A stretch of 35,549 nt of DNA from Butyrivibrio sp. (GTDB lineage Bacteria > Bacillota > Clostridia > Lachnospirales > Lachnospiraceae): positions 1 through 35,549 of the forward strand of contig NZ_SVFW01000042.1 of NCBI RefSeq assembly GCF_015056685.1. The letters run 5' to 3'. Of the stretch, positions 1 through 8,813 are shown piece after piece. The notes under the pieces were generated by a model that did not search any database, had not been told where the DNA came from, and was given only the letters and a program-made list of their open reading frames with translations. Position 1 is the stretch's first letter, and each line of letters begins with the position of its first letter. The position numbers and the translations under genes are program-made.

Positions 1-2
1 TA

Positions 3-641
3 TTACTTCATACCTGCAACATAATATTCAAATGAATCATACGCCTGTTTTGTATAGAATTTGGCAGTCATTGTTTCGCCGGGCTTAAGGGCGCCTCCTG
101 TGTTATAGAGACCAGATTCTCCGAAATCAACTATCTGTCCCTTATAATAGTAAACAACTACAGCCTCACCAGATACTGCTTCGCTGCTGGTATTTGTAAC
201 ATATATTTCTACATTTCCATTTCCTGCATCATAGCCTTTGGTATCAAGATCATTACCTGCAGCTTTTACTCCATATGCTCCTAATTTAGAATTAACAAAA
301 AGATCATAGTCATAATTTGTTGCTGAAGCTGAATTTGGGAATACTCCTACAAGCATATATATATCGCCCGGAGCCAGTATAAATACATCATCCTCAGCAT
401 TTGTCTCCATTACATTGCCGCTTGCATCAATAGAAATAGCATCCATTGAAACTGCTGTATCTACGCTATTTGTATTTGTAACTTCAACCAGAAGATACAT
501 ATATCCGTCATCAAAAGTTGCAGAATACTCTTTGCCGACAACAATACCACCAACAGAGCCTGAGGCAAAAGCTGTGGTATAAACTCCGATAAGCATGGTA
601 GCAACAAGCATAATAGCCAAACTTACTCTTATTCTCTTCAT
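3..641 (-). CDS. Secreted protein with two beta-sandwich (FxLYD-like) repeats, unknown role
   Basis: A 212-residue protein with a clear signal peptide: basic MKRIR, a hydrophobic core to about residue 24, and a likely cut after AFA (residue 26). No lipobox, sortase motif or C-terminal membrane segment is seen, so it is probably released or loosely wall-bound. The mature part has two similar halves. Each has a strand motif of the type VEVTNTNS or IYVTNTSS, a turn with APGD or KPGE, and a final aromatic strand (NYDYDLFV, SFEYYVAG). This pattern resembles FxLYD/DUF-type beta-sandwiches of Firmicutes exoproteins; that assignment is inference. The start is supported by an AAAGGAG ribosome site seven bases upstream. 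It is separated from ilvN by a terminator and a 117-bp gap and so is probably transcribed alone. The stop codon lies at the window edge, so its terminator is outside. Confidence 0.7.
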   Translation of the reverse strand: MKRIRVSLAIMLVATMLIGVYTTAFASGSVGGIVVGKEYSATFDDGYMYLLVEVTNTNSVDTAVSMDAISIDASGNVMETNAEDDVFILAPGDIYMLVGVFPNSASATNYDYDLFVNSKLGAYGVKAAGNDLDTKGYDAGNGNVEIYVTNTSSEAVSGEAVVVYYYKGQIVDFGESGLYNTGGALKPGETMTAKFYTKQAYDSFEYYVAGMK

Positions 642-672
642 AACGATTCTCCTTTTATCATAGGGGTTAGCG

Positions 673-710
673 TGTATACAAAGTATACATTATCGGTTTG
701 TCGTTTTGAA
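673..710 (-). promoter_or_regulatory. Candidate promoter and palindromic operator of the secreted-protein gene
   Basis: A perfect inverted repeat, TGTATAC-AAA-GTATACA, occupies 673-689. Read on the minus strand it contains TATACT (687-682), a plausible -10 box; TTCAAA at 710-705 is a weak -35 at 17-bp spacing. The palindrome would overlap the -10, a usual position for a repressor site. The promoter call is inference from motif spacing only. Confidence 0.4.
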
Positions 711-732
711 TTAAACACTAGTTAAATCATTA

Positions 733-764
733 TAAAAAAACAGTAAAGCCCTAAAGCTTTACTG
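733..764 (-). terminator. Intrinsic terminator ending the atp-metH-ilvBN gene string
   Basis: On the minus strand, a nine-base-pair stem (CAGTAAAGC at 741-749 pairing with GCTTTACTG at 756-764) is followed by seven U residues (734-740 on the plus strand are A). The stem begins inside the last codons of ilvN and includes its stop codon (759-761), so the coding end and terminator are fused. Confidence 0.85.
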
Positions 765-1241
765 TTCCTTGCATTTCGTAAGAGCAACTGTCCCTGTTCG
801 TGCTATTTCAACTATGCTCACACTCTTAAGCATCTCTATGAATAACTCGATTCTCTCTGATGTATCACATATCTGTATTACCATCATATTTTTTGACATA
901 TCAACGATAGAAGCACCCATGATCTGGCAGTTCTCCATGATATCTCTTCTGTTATCCCTGTTGTACTTAACCTTGATAAGCATAAGCTCTCTGTTGATAC
1001 TCATGCTCTCCTTGAAAGTCTTTACCTTGATAACATCAATCTTTTTATTGAGCTGTTTCTCAATCTGTTCGATAGTACGTTCATCTCCTGTAGACACAAT
1101 AGTCATGCAGGAAACGCTTCTATCAGCAGTTTCACCAACAACCAGCGAATCAATATTGAAATTTCTTCTTGAGAAAAGACCTGCCACTTTAGAAAGCACA
1201 CCTGCCCTGTTTTCTACAAGAACTGAATATATTCTCTTCAT
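759..1241 (-). CDS. ilvN: Acetolactate synthase, small regulatory subunit
   Basis: A 160-residue protein of the usual size for IlvH/IlvN. Residues 1-75 form an ACT domain that begins with the family signature MKRIYSVLVENRAGVLSKVAG and continues with FSRRNFNIDSL. The remaining half is the C-terminal activation/oligomer domain. It binds the catalytic IlvB subunit, raises its activity and confers feedback inhibition by valine (family knowledge). The gene lies 23 bp downstream of ilvB in the same direction and is the last gene before the terminator at 733-764. The symbol could equally be ilvH; the two names mark paralogues that cannot be told apart here. Confidence 0.93.
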   Translation of the reverse strand: MKRIYSVLVENRAGVLSKVAGLFSRRNFNIDSLVVGETADRSVSCMTIVSTGDERTIEQIEKQLNKKIDVIKVKTFKESMSINRELMLIKVKYNRDNRRDIMENCQIMGASIVDMSKNMMVIQICDTSERIELFIEMLKSVSIVEIARTGTVALTKCKEQ

Positions 1242-1264
1242 GTTATGCTACCTTTCCCCATCCC

Positions 1265-2890
1265 TTATCTGGTAAGTGCCATAGGATCAACAATTACTTC
1301 CATAAGACCGGACTCATCATTCTTCAAAAACTCTTTCAGGTTCGCATCAATGTCACTTTTTCCGTCAACCTTCACATATTTCATTCCATAGGCACCTGCA
1401 ATAAGTGACAGATCCGGATCACCGGAAAGCTCTACCATTGAATAGTGGTCATCATAAGTAAAATGCTGATGTTCTCTTACCATACCAAGATATCCGTTTT
1501 TCATAACGATTATCTTAACAGGAATATTGTACTGGCGCATTGTAGCAAGTTCCATCATGGACATCTGGAACGCTCCGTCACCAATAACAGCTAAAACCTG
1601 CTTTTTAGAATCAGCAAGCTTGGCTCCCATGGCCGCAGGAATTGAATATCCCATAGTTCCCATACCACCTGAGGTCAAAAATCTGCCCTCACGTACCTTG
1701 AAATATGAACAGGACCACATCTGATTCTGGCCTACATCTGCTACATAAACACAGTCTCTGCTGACCTCTTCAGAAAGCTTATTTATAAAGATTTCTGGAT
1801 CAACAAAGCCTTCACCTGCAGGTTTTCTATCTATATGCATATCCTCTTTATACTTTTTGAGGAGACTAACCCACTCATCATGGTCATCTGCATGATCATC
1901 CTGCTCAAGGAAATCTGCAAAAATATGCTTTATATCACCAACAAGAGGGATTGTCGGTCCAACGTTTTTGCCTATTTCAGCAGGGTCAACATCTATATGA
2001 ACCATAACCTTATTTTCAGTAATAAGATCAGGCCTGTTTACTGCACGGTCCGCAACTCTTGCTCCAACCATCAAAAGAAGATCCGACTCATTCATGGCTC
2101 TATTAGCATAAGGGGCCCCGTTATTTCCGACCATTCCAAAATAAAGAGGATGCTCTGTCGGCATAACTCCAATACCCATCATGGTAGATACAACCGGAAC
2201 ATTATTATGTTCAGCAAACTTAACGATCTCGCTGGTAGCTCCACTTAAATGAACACCGCCACCGACGCAGATGATAGGTTTCTTTGCCTTCTCAACCTCT
2301 TTTATGACTTTTCTGATCTGAACAATATTTCCCTTTACAGTTGGCTTATATGAGCGCATGGAGATTGTTTCAGGATAAGAAAACTTTCCTGAAAACTCAG
2401 CAGTCTGAACATCAAAAGGAATATCAATAAGTACAGGTCCTCTTCTTCCGCTGTTTGCAATATAGAAGGCTTCCTTGAATATCCTCGGGATATCATTTAC
2501 ATCCCTTACAAGATAGCTGTACTTAACAAAAGATTCCACCGCGCCTGTGATATCTGCTTCCTGGAAAACATCGCTTCCTATCATATCGCTGTTTACCTGC
2601 CCGGTAATAGCAACAAGCGGGATAGAGTCAGCATAAGCTGTAGCGATACCTGTAATAAGGTTTGTGGCGCCGGGGCCTGAAGTTACGGCACACACTCCGA
2701 CTTTGCCGCTTATTCGCGCATAACCACTTGCACAGTGAGCAGCATTCTGCTCTGTTCTTATCAAAACTCTCTTTATATCAGTCTTTAGCATTTCATTCCA
2801 AAAGGGGTCAATTGCAACTCCTGAATAACCAAAGATGACTTCTGTTTTTTCCTGTAACAGGCATTTAACTATTGCTTCAGCTCCAATCAT
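1265..2890 (-). CDS. ilvB: Acetolactate synthase, large catalytic subunit (ThDP enzyme), divergent
   Basis: 541 residues with the three-domain layout of acetohydroxyacid synthase. The Pyr domain carries the catalytic glutamate (RTEQNAAH, E47) and the SGPGATN loop near 71-77. A central FAD/Rossmann-like domain follows at about 190-340. The PP domain has the ThDP motif GDG at 437-439 and N465. It joins two pyruvates, or pyruvate and 2-oxobutyrate, in valine/leucine/isoleucine synthesis. Several usually invariant positions differ: GYSGV replaces GYPGG near 21-25, QNQMW replaces QHQMW near 388-392, and H474 occupies the place of the conserved tryptophan in VRQW. It could therefore be a specialised paralogue or a catabolic enzyme, but the adjacent ilvN argues for a biosynthetic holoenzyme. 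Start ATG is preceded by GAGGAG. It is 24 bp from metH. Confidence 0.9.
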   Translation of the reverse strand: MIGAEAIVKCLLQEKTEVIFGYSGVAIDPFWNEMLKTDIKRVLIRTEQNAAHCASGYARISGKVGVCAVTSGPGATNLITGIATAYADSIPLVAITGQVNSDMIGSDVFQEADITGAVESFVKYSYLVRDVNDIPRIFKEAFYIANSGRRGPVLIDIPFDVQTAEFSGKFSYPETISMRSYKPTVKGNIVQIRKVIKEVEKAKKPIICVGGGVHLSGATSEIVKFAEHNNVPVVSTMMGIGVMPTEHPLYFGMVGNNGAPYANRAMNESDLLLMVGARVADRAVNRPDLITENKVMVHIDVDPAEIGKNVGPTIPLVGDIKHIFADFLEQDDHADDHDEWVSLLKKYKEDMHIDRKPAGEGFVDPEIFINKLSEEVSRDCVYVADVGQNQMWSCSYFKVREGRFLTSGGMGTMGYSIPAAMGAKLADSKKQVLAVIGDGAFQMSMMELATMRQYNIPVKIIVMKNGYLGMVREHQHFTYDDHYSMVELSGDPDLSLIAGAYGMKYVKVDGKSDIDANLKEFLKNDESGLMEVIVDPMALTR

Positions 2891-2914
2891 ACAACGCTCC
2901 TCAAATACTTTTTA

Positions 2915-5383
2915 TCACTGATTGTCTTCGATATTAAGAATCTGTTTAACCACTCTGACAGCATCGGCTGCATCGGATGAATAGCCATCCGCTCCTATCT
3001 CCTGGGCATAGTCCTCTGTCACCACTGCTCCACCGATAATTATCTTAGAATCAAGTCCCTCTTCATGGGCCAGATCTACCACATTTTTCATTTCTTTCAT
3101 TGTGGTAGTCATAAGTGCAGAAAGAGCTATAATGCTGGCATCATTTTCCCTGGCTGCCTTCACTATTGTCTCCTTTGGTACATCTTTTCCAAGGTCAATA
3201 ACATTAAAACCATAGTTCTTGAGCATCAGTGCCACAAGATTTTTTCCGATATCATGGATGTCGCCATGAACAGTTGCTATAACAACTGAAGGGAGCTTTT
3301 TCCCTGTGGCTTCATCGCCTTTTAAAAGCGGCTCTAATACTCCTATTGAAAGTTTCATAGCCTCAGCCCCTGATATAAGCTGCGGAAGGAAGAACTTTCC
3401 CTTATCAAAAAGATCTCCCACTTCGTTTATGGCCGGCATCAAAACCTCATCAAGGATAACCCTTGGCTCTATTCCTCTATCAAGCGCTATCTGCGTATCT
3501 TTTACGATAGTTCTCTTCGATCCTTTTAAGACATCTGCCTTTATTATAGCAAGAATATCATCATTATTTGTAGACGCTGATTTATCCATTTTTGCAGCGC
3601 CCGTTTCTGTAGCGTTTTTATCCTCTTTTGCTTCTGCTATGCGCTGCATTCTCTCAATATATCTGATGTCAGCACCTTCTTTATTGCGTAAAAGATCTGA
3701 TGCAAAAGCTGCATTTACAAGCATTTCCTGAGACGGATTGGCAATGGCCATAGTAAGTCCACGAGAGATCGCCATCGTCAAAAAGGCTGTATTTACATTC
3801 ATTCTCTCAGGAAGTCCAAAAGAAATATTGGAGAGTCCGCAAACTGTGGCATATCCGTTCTCATGACAAAAGCTTATGGTATCCAAAGTCTTTATGGCAG
3901 CTTCCCTGTCAGCACCAACAGTTGCCACTAGTCCGTCAACCACGATATCTTCAAGATCCATTCCCATATCGTAAGCCATTTTGGACAGTTCTTTTATATT
4001 TCCTATCTTTTCCTCAGTTGTCTTTGGAAGTCCTTCCGGACTAAGCGGTAAAAGAATAAACATAGCGCCATACTTCTTGGCAAGCGGCAGGAACTGTTCG
4101 GCTTTGCCTTTTTCCAAAGAGATGGAGTTCATAAGGGCTCTTCCTGGGTAAATCCTAAGGGCTGCCTCCATAACTTCGGCACTGCTTGTATCTATGCAAA
4201 GGGGAAGATCAGTTTGAGACATAACCTCCTCAAGTACATCAAGCATCATCTCTTTTTCATCAATTCCGCTCATGCCCACATTGATATCAAGGATTGATGC
4301 ACCTTCCTGCTCCTGACTTCGTGCAAACTCAGAAACCATGGAAAGGTCCCCTTCACGAAGAAGTGCCTGAAGTTTCTTTTTACCTGTGGGATTAATTCTT
4401 TCTCCCACTATCATAAAGCTTTCATCAAGTCCAAAGGACAGGCTCTGTCTTTCTGATGAAAGATACCTTCTTCCAACCATTTTTCTTGGTGTATCATTTT
4501 CCGGTATATAGTCTGAATAGTTTTCTTTTAAAGCCTTTATAAAAGCAGGAGTTGTACCGCAGCATCCTCCGATAACGCTGGCGCCCGCATCAAGAAGTCT
4601 TTTCATCTCCTTTACAAAAGTTGACTCATCCATGTCATACTCAGTATTTCCATTTTCATCAACAGAAGGGAGCCCCGCGTTGGGCTTTGCAATTATAGGA
4701 ATACTGGTAACAGAGGCCATATTCCTTATAAGTTCTTCCATCTTGTCAGGTCCTGTAGAGCAGTTTGCACCAATAGCACATGCTCCAAGTGCCTCTAAAG
4801 TAATGGCACTTGCAGAAGCATCTGACCCGTAAAGAGTCCTCCCGTCAGCCTCAAAGGTAAGAGTTACCATTACAGCAATATCAGAAATTTCCTTGGCGGC
4901 AATAAGAGCTGCTCTGCATTCCTGAAGACTCATCATGGTCTCGACAATGATCAGGTCGCACCCTGCTTTTTCAAGGATACTGATCTGTTCCTTATATGTA
5001 TCTACAAGCTCTTCAAAGCTTAAATCTCCGATAGGCTTTAGCTGTCTTCCGGTCATGGTGATATCACCTGCCACCAGTGCTCTGCCATCTGCAGCCTTTT
5101 TGGCAAGTTCTACAAGCTCTGTATTTATCTCTTTTATGCTGTCCTCAAGGCCATAGTCAGAGAGCTTTATCCTGTTGCCTGTAAAAGTAGGGGCATAGAT
5201 TATATCCGCCCCCGCATCAACATAGCTTCTCTGAAGCTGTAACATCACATCTTTATGCTCAAGGATCCACTTCTCCGGGCACACTCCGGCAGGCATTCCT
5301 GCCTTCATCAGGTTTGTACCCGTTGCCCCGTCCAAAAAAACTACTTTTCCCTTAAACTTTTCTAAAAACTCTTCTCTTTTCAT
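2915..5383 (-). CDS. metH: Cobalamin-dependent methionine synthase, without reactivation domain
   Basis: 822 residues. The homocysteine-binding barrel (about 1-290) shows GATGTNL at 19-25 and the zinc ligands C208 (GANCSTGP) and C274/C275 (GGCCGTTP). A pterin-binding methyltetrahydrofolate barrel follows (about 315-580; NPTG at 331-334, DINVG at 366-370). The B12 module (about 605-822) has the cap helices and the DxHDxG signature at 708-713, with H710 as the cobalt ligand. The reactivation domain found at the C-terminus of the 1200-residue E. coli enzyme is absent, as in many Clostridia, where a separate reactivating protein is expected. An acidic/alanine linker at 585-605 separates the barrels from the cap. 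It lies six bases after the acyltransferase gene and 24 bp before ilvB, implying co-transcription. Confidence 0.95.
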   Translation of the reverse strand: MKREEFLEKFKGKVVFLDGATGTNLMKAGMPAGVCPEKWILEHKDVMLQLQRSYVDAGADIIYAPTFTGNRIKLSDYGLEDSIKEINTELVELAKKAADGRALVAGDITMTGRQLKPIGDLSFEELVDTYKEQISILEKAGCDLIIVETMMSLQECRAALIAAKEISDIAVMVTLTFEADGRTLYGSDASASAITLEALGACAIGANCSTGPDKMEELIRNMASVTSIPIIAKPNAGLPSVDENGNTEYDMDESTFVKEMKRLLDAGASVIGGCCGTTPAFIKALKENYSDYIPENDTPRKMVGRRYLSSERQSLSFGLDESFMIVGERINPTGKKKLQALLREGDLSMVSEFARSQEQEGASILDINVGMSGIDEKEMMLDVLEEVMSQTDLPLCIDTSSAEVMEAALRIYPGRALMNSISLEKGKAEQFLPLAKKYGAMFILLPLSPEGLPKTTEEKIGNIKELSKMAYDMGMDLEDIVVDGLVATVGADREAAIKTLDTISFCHENGYATVCGLSNISFGLPERMNVNTAFLTMAISRGLTMAIANPSQEMLVNAAFASDLLRNKEGADIRYIERMQRIAEAKEDKNATETGAAKMDKSASTNNDDILAIIKADVLKGSKRTIVKDTQIALDRGIEPRVILDEVLMPAINEVGDLFDKGKFFLPQLISGAEAMKLSIGVLEPLLKGDEATGKKLPSVVIATVHGDIHDIGKNLVALMLKNYGFNVIDLGKDVPKETIVKAARENDASIIALSALMTTTMKEMKNVVDLAHEEGLDSKIIIGGAVVTEDYAQEIGADGYSSDAADAVRVVKQILNIEDNQ

Positions 5384-5389
5384 ACCGCT

Positions 5390-6457
5390 CTACCTTTTAT
5401 ATCTTGTCTTTTTGCAGCTGTATTTTTTGATAGTTCTTGGTATAAACCATATAAACAAAAGGCACAGAGCCATTATCACAAAAGGCTTTGCTCCCATGGA
5501 AATATCCGGTAACACTCCATAATAAGAAAGCTGATCCACAAGACAGATCACTAAAACATGATAAAAATAAATATTAGAAGATCCTTCTTTTCCTATCTTC
5601 CAAAGGTACTTGCCACCGCCAATGCCTGTCTCTGATAAAAAGAGGATTCCCAGCACCATTAAAAGCGCTCCGAAAGGACATTCTTTTTTTCCAAGAAGAA
5701 GGAACTCTGCGCTGGAGATCACCATTCCTGCAATTATACCTATAAATCCCGGAATTATCCACTTTTTGCTGCGGATCCTATACTCATCCTCAGAAAGGTC
5801 TTCTTTCAATTTGCCAATGTAATCCGAAAACCAGATTCCTATAAGAACAAAAGGCATTCCTTCAAAGAGCCAGTTTCTGAGCACATACCAGGTAGTTATG
5901 CTGATGTCAAAAGGTCTTATAGGATAAAAAGTCTGAAGCAGTTCTCCAAAATAAAGTCCTGCCAAAAGGATCACCACAAGAAATTTGTACCATTTTCTAA
6001 GGACAGGCGCAAATATGTAAATGAGCCCGAACACATAAAAAAGGGCAAACAAATACCACAGATGGTCAAATGTATAAGATCCGTCATAAATGAATTTTCC
6101 GGAATTAAATAAAAAGAACCATCTGGCTTCAGAAAGATTGAACTTGGAAGTAAACCACTCTCCAAAACCAATACCATTTTTTAAATGAAATAAAAGTGAA
6201 TAGACCAGATAGATTAGATAGACTACCCCCGTGGTCTTTAAGAGCTTTCTAATAGCCTTGCCAACTCTTTTTCTGATATCTTCTGTATTTCTCATACTAT
6301 AGGGTATGAGAAATCTTCCTGATATAGCAAAAAAGAAAGGGCATATATATCTGCTGATAGCGTCCCAAACAAAACCAAAAGTCCCCGGAAATCTGGTGTG
6401 ACCTATGATCACTCCCATTGATGCGATAAATTTTACTAAATATATAAATGTATTCAT
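5390..6457 (-). CDS. Membrane acyltransferase, acyltransferase family 3
   Basis: 355 residues, very hydrophobic, with about ten membrane segments. The opening segment IASMGVIIGHTRFPG with a membrane-edge histidine, followed by FFFAISGRFL, is typical of acyltransferase-3 proteins, which move acetyl or other acyl groups onto sugars of surface polymers or lipids. The actual acceptor cannot be told from sequence. Its start codon overlaps the stop of the upstream lipoprotein gene by one base (TAATG), so translation is likely coupled. It lies between ATP synthase and metH in an unbroken gene string, a context that does not suggest its substrate. Confidence 0.8.
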   Translation of the reverse strand: MNTFIYLVKFIASMGVIIGHTRFPGTFGFVWDAISRYICPFFFAISGRFLIPYSMRNTEDIRKRVGKAIRKLLKTTGVVYLIYLVYSLLFHLKNGIGFGEWFTSKFNLSEARWFFLFNSGKFIYDGSYTFDHLWYLFALFYVFGLIYIFAPVLRKWYKFLVVILLAGLYFGELLQTFYPIRPFDISITTWYVLRNWLFEGMPFVLIGIWFSDYIGKLKEDLSEDEYRIRSKKWIIPGFIGIIAGMVISSAEFLLLGKKECPFGALLMVLGILFLSETGIGGGKYLWKIGKEGSSNIYFYHVLVICLVDQLSYYGVLPDISMGAKPFVIMALCLLFIWFIPRTIKKYSCKKTRYKR

Positions 6458-6972
6458 TATTCTTCTGTGCTCGTTCCTATCGTAGAGAATTGTATAGAAT
6501 CCTGTGTCGTTACTGTAACGCCCTCTCCCGTTGGAACTTCGCCATGAAGAACCTGTAACATAACCAGTACTCTGCTATTAGCTCTTTGGTAATACTGACC
6601 AGCAAGTGACTCGCTGTCACCATCGAACTCATTATCATAGGCCTCATGATAAAACTGATTGGCCATTTCCATGTAGTCAGCAGCTTCAACTGCAATATCT
6701 GATATTCCTGAAAACTCCTCAGGAATCGTAAGCTCTGACATTTTCTTATACTCTTCATTCATCTCATCCAAATATCCTAAAAGCTGTGATACAGCCTCAT
6801 CAGAATTAGGATCGATGCCATTGATTGATTCATCAAAATAAGAAAGCTTATTATAAAAAGAGTCCATGCTCTCCTTATAGCTTTCAAGTTCGTCATTTGT
6901 TTCCTTCTGACACCCGGTTAAAACCATACCTAAAACCAGGGCACTCAAAAGGAGTGTCCTTACTTTTTTCAC
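6457..6972 (-). CDS. Small helical lipoprotein of unknown function
   Basis: 171 residues. A lipoprotein signal peptide ends in the lipobox LTGC (cysteine at about residue 20). The mature part is acidic and mostly helical, with segments such as SYKESMDSFYNKLSYFDES and LLGYLDEMNEEYKKM, and ends in a polar Thr/Ser tail. No recognised domain. It follows atpC by 21 bp with no terminator between, and its stop is shared with the start of the acyltransferase. It therefore travels with the ATP synthase operon, but I see nothing that makes it an ATP synthase part. Confidence 0.75.
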   Translation of the reverse strand: MKKVRTLLLSALVLGMVLTGCQKETNDELESYKESMDSFYNKLSYFDESINGIDPNSDEAVSQLLGYLDEMNEEYKKMSELTIPEEFSGISDIAVEAADYMEMANQFYHEAYDNEFDGDSESLAGQYYQRANSRVLVMLQVLHGEVPTGEGVTVTTQDSIQFSTIGTSTEE

Positions 6973-6993
6973 ACTTCCTACTCCCCATTTAAT

Positions 6994-7419
6994 TTAATCT
7001 TTGTACTTTGAAACAGCTGACAATCTTGTAAGAGCTCTTGCAAGTCCTGCCTGAGACTTCTTAAATTCCTTGATCGACTGTTTCTGCAGCAGGTGCTCCT
7101 TAGCATATTCGTAAGCTTCCTGCGCTCTTCTCTTATCAATATCCTCAGGTCTTTCAACAGTATTTACAATGACAATACATCTGTTATTGGCAACCTGAAC
7201 AGAACCAAGGCTTACTACTCCAACGATCCATTCGCCACCCGGCTTTTTTATCTTGATTATACCGTCAGAAAGAGCAAGAATCATCTCCTCGTGGCCTGCT
7301 AAAACTGCAAGCTCCCCATCATCACAAGGAAGAATGATCTCTTCTGCCTTATCATCATAAAATATTCCGTTTACGGAAATGACCTGAAGGCCAAAGGTAG
7401 CTACCCTTTCCTCACTCAT
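6994..7419 (-). CDS. atpC: ATP synthase F1 epsilon subunit
   Basis: 141 residues, the normal length. The N-terminal ten-stranded beta-sandwich is recognisable (FGLQVISVNGIFYDDKAEEIILPCDDGELAVLAGHEEMI, spanning about 9-48), where the family has the motif for pathogen-like GxxxxLxxH contacts. It is followed by a C-terminal helical hairpin (residues 92-141; KRRAQEAYEYAKEHL). Epsilon belongs to the rotor and its helical hairpin inhibits ATP hydrolysis in many bacteria. It starts three bases after atpD with a GAGG ribosome site overlapping the atpD stop. Confidence 0.93.
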   Translation of the reverse strand: MSEERVATFGLQVISVNGIFYDDKAEEIILPCDDGELAVLAGHEEMILALSDGIIKIKKPGGEWIVGVVSLGSVQVANNRCIVIVNTVERPEDIDKRRAQEAYEYAKEHLLQKQSIKEFKKSQAGLARALTRLSAVSKYKD

Positions 7420-7421
7420 AC

Positions 7422-8813
7422 TTACGCCTCGATCTGTTTTGCTTTTTCAACAACTTCATCAATAGAGCCAACATTAAAGAATGCTGCTTCCGGATACTTA
7501 TCCATATCGCCTTCTATAATTGCTCTGAATCCCTTTATTGTCTCTGCCAAAGGCACAAACTTCCCCTTTAATCCTGTAAACTGCTCTGCCACATGGAATG
7601 GCTGTGAAAGGAATCTTTGGATCTTACGTGCTCTGTAAACAGTAACCTTATCCTCATCACTAAGCTCTTCCATTCCGAGGATAGCGATAATATCCTGAAG
7701 TTCTTTGTACTTCTGAAGTATTTCCTGTACCCTTAAAGCTGTCTCGTAATGCTCTTTTCCAACAATATCCTCTTCAAGGATACGACTTGAAGATTCAAGA
7801 GGATCAACAGCCGGATAGATACCCTGTTCAACGATCTTACGAGAAAGAACTGTTGTGGCATCCAAATGTGCGAATGTTGTTGCAGGTGCCGGGTCTGTAA
7901 GGTCATCTGCAGGAACATATACAGCCTGAACAGATGTAACAGAACCAAATCTTGTTGATGTGATCCTCTCCTGAAGAGAACCCAGATCAGTAGCAAGAGT
8001 TGGCTGATAACCTACGGCAGAAGGCATTCTTCCAAGTAGTGAAGAAACCTCAGATCCCGCCTGAACAAATCTAAAAATATTATCAATGAATAAAAGCACG
8101 TCCTGATGACCTACATCTCTGAAATACTCAGCCATTGTAAGTCCTGTCTCAGCAACTCTCATACGAGCTCCCGGCGGCTCATTCATCTGTCCAAACACAA
8201 GGGCAGTCTTTTCAATAACGCCAGACTCACTCATTTCTGACCAAAGATCATTACCCTCTCTTGAACGCTCTCCAACACCGGTAAAGATAGAATATCCACC
8301 GTGCTCTGTAGCGATATTCTGGATAAGCTCCTGAATAAGAACGGTCTTTCCTACACCGGCTCCACCAAACAGACCTATCTTTCCGCCCTTGGCATATGGC
8401 GCAAGAAGATCAATAACCTTTATTCCAGTCTCAAGGATCTCTACTACAGGACTCTGATCAACAAGCTTTGGTGGTTCTCTGTGAATCTGCCATTTTTCAG
8501 GAGTTTCAAGTTCACCCTTGTGATCTATGGTCTCTCCAAGGACATTGAAAAGTCGTCCAAGTACTTTTTCTCCAACAGGAACACTTATAGGGCCGCCTGT
8601 ACAATATACAGGCATATCCTTACACAGTCCCTCACTTGGAGAAAGCATGATACAGCGGACTGTATCATCTCCTATATGCTGTGAAACCTCCATGACACGT
8701 TTTTTGTCTTCTACATAAACCTCGAGAGCATCACTGATATATGGAAGATCACTGTCTTCAAATTTTACATCCACTACAGGTCCCATGACCTGCAAAATCT
8801 TACCGTTTTTCAA
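7422..8813 (-). CDS. atpD: ATP synthase F1 beta subunit (catalytic)
   Basis: 463 residues, typical length. It contains the P-loop GGAGVGKT at 150-157, the catalytic glutamate loop GVGERSREGNDL, the Walker B strand DVLLFIDNIFRF and the signature PAPATTFAHLDATT. It makes or hydrolyses ATP at three sites per F1. The start codon is TTG, supported by AAAGGAG five bases upstream; no in-frame ATG before residue 10 would keep the conserved N-terminal strand GKILQVMGPVVDV. It overlaps atpG by four bases, so translation is probably coupled. Confidence 0.97.
   Translation of the reverse strand: MKNGKILQVMGPVVDVKFEDSDLPYISDALEVYVEDKKRVMEVSQHIGDDTVRCIMLSPSEGLCKDMPVYCTGGPISVPVGEKVLGRLFNVLGETIDHKGELETPEKWQIHREPPKLVDQSPVVEILETGIKVIDLLAPYAKGGKIGLFGGAGVGKTVLIQELIQNIATEHGGYSIFTGVGERSREGNDLWSEMSESGVIEKTALVFGQMNEPPGARMRVAETGLTMAEYFRDVGHQDVLLFIDNIFRFVQAGSEVSSLLGRMPSAVGYQPTLATDLGSLQERITSTRFGSVTSVQAVYVPADDLTDPAPATTFAHLDATTVLSRKIVEQGIYPAVDPLESSSRILEEDIVGKEHYETALRVQEILQKYKELQDIIAILGMEELSDEDKVTVYRARKIQRFLSQPFHVAEQFTGLKGKFVPLAETIKGFRAIIEGDMDKYPEAAFFNVGSIDEVVEKAKQIEA

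Noticed and set aside
1835..2248. Plus-strand open frame opposite ilvB
   Set aside because: Shadow frame; odd composition and no start signal.
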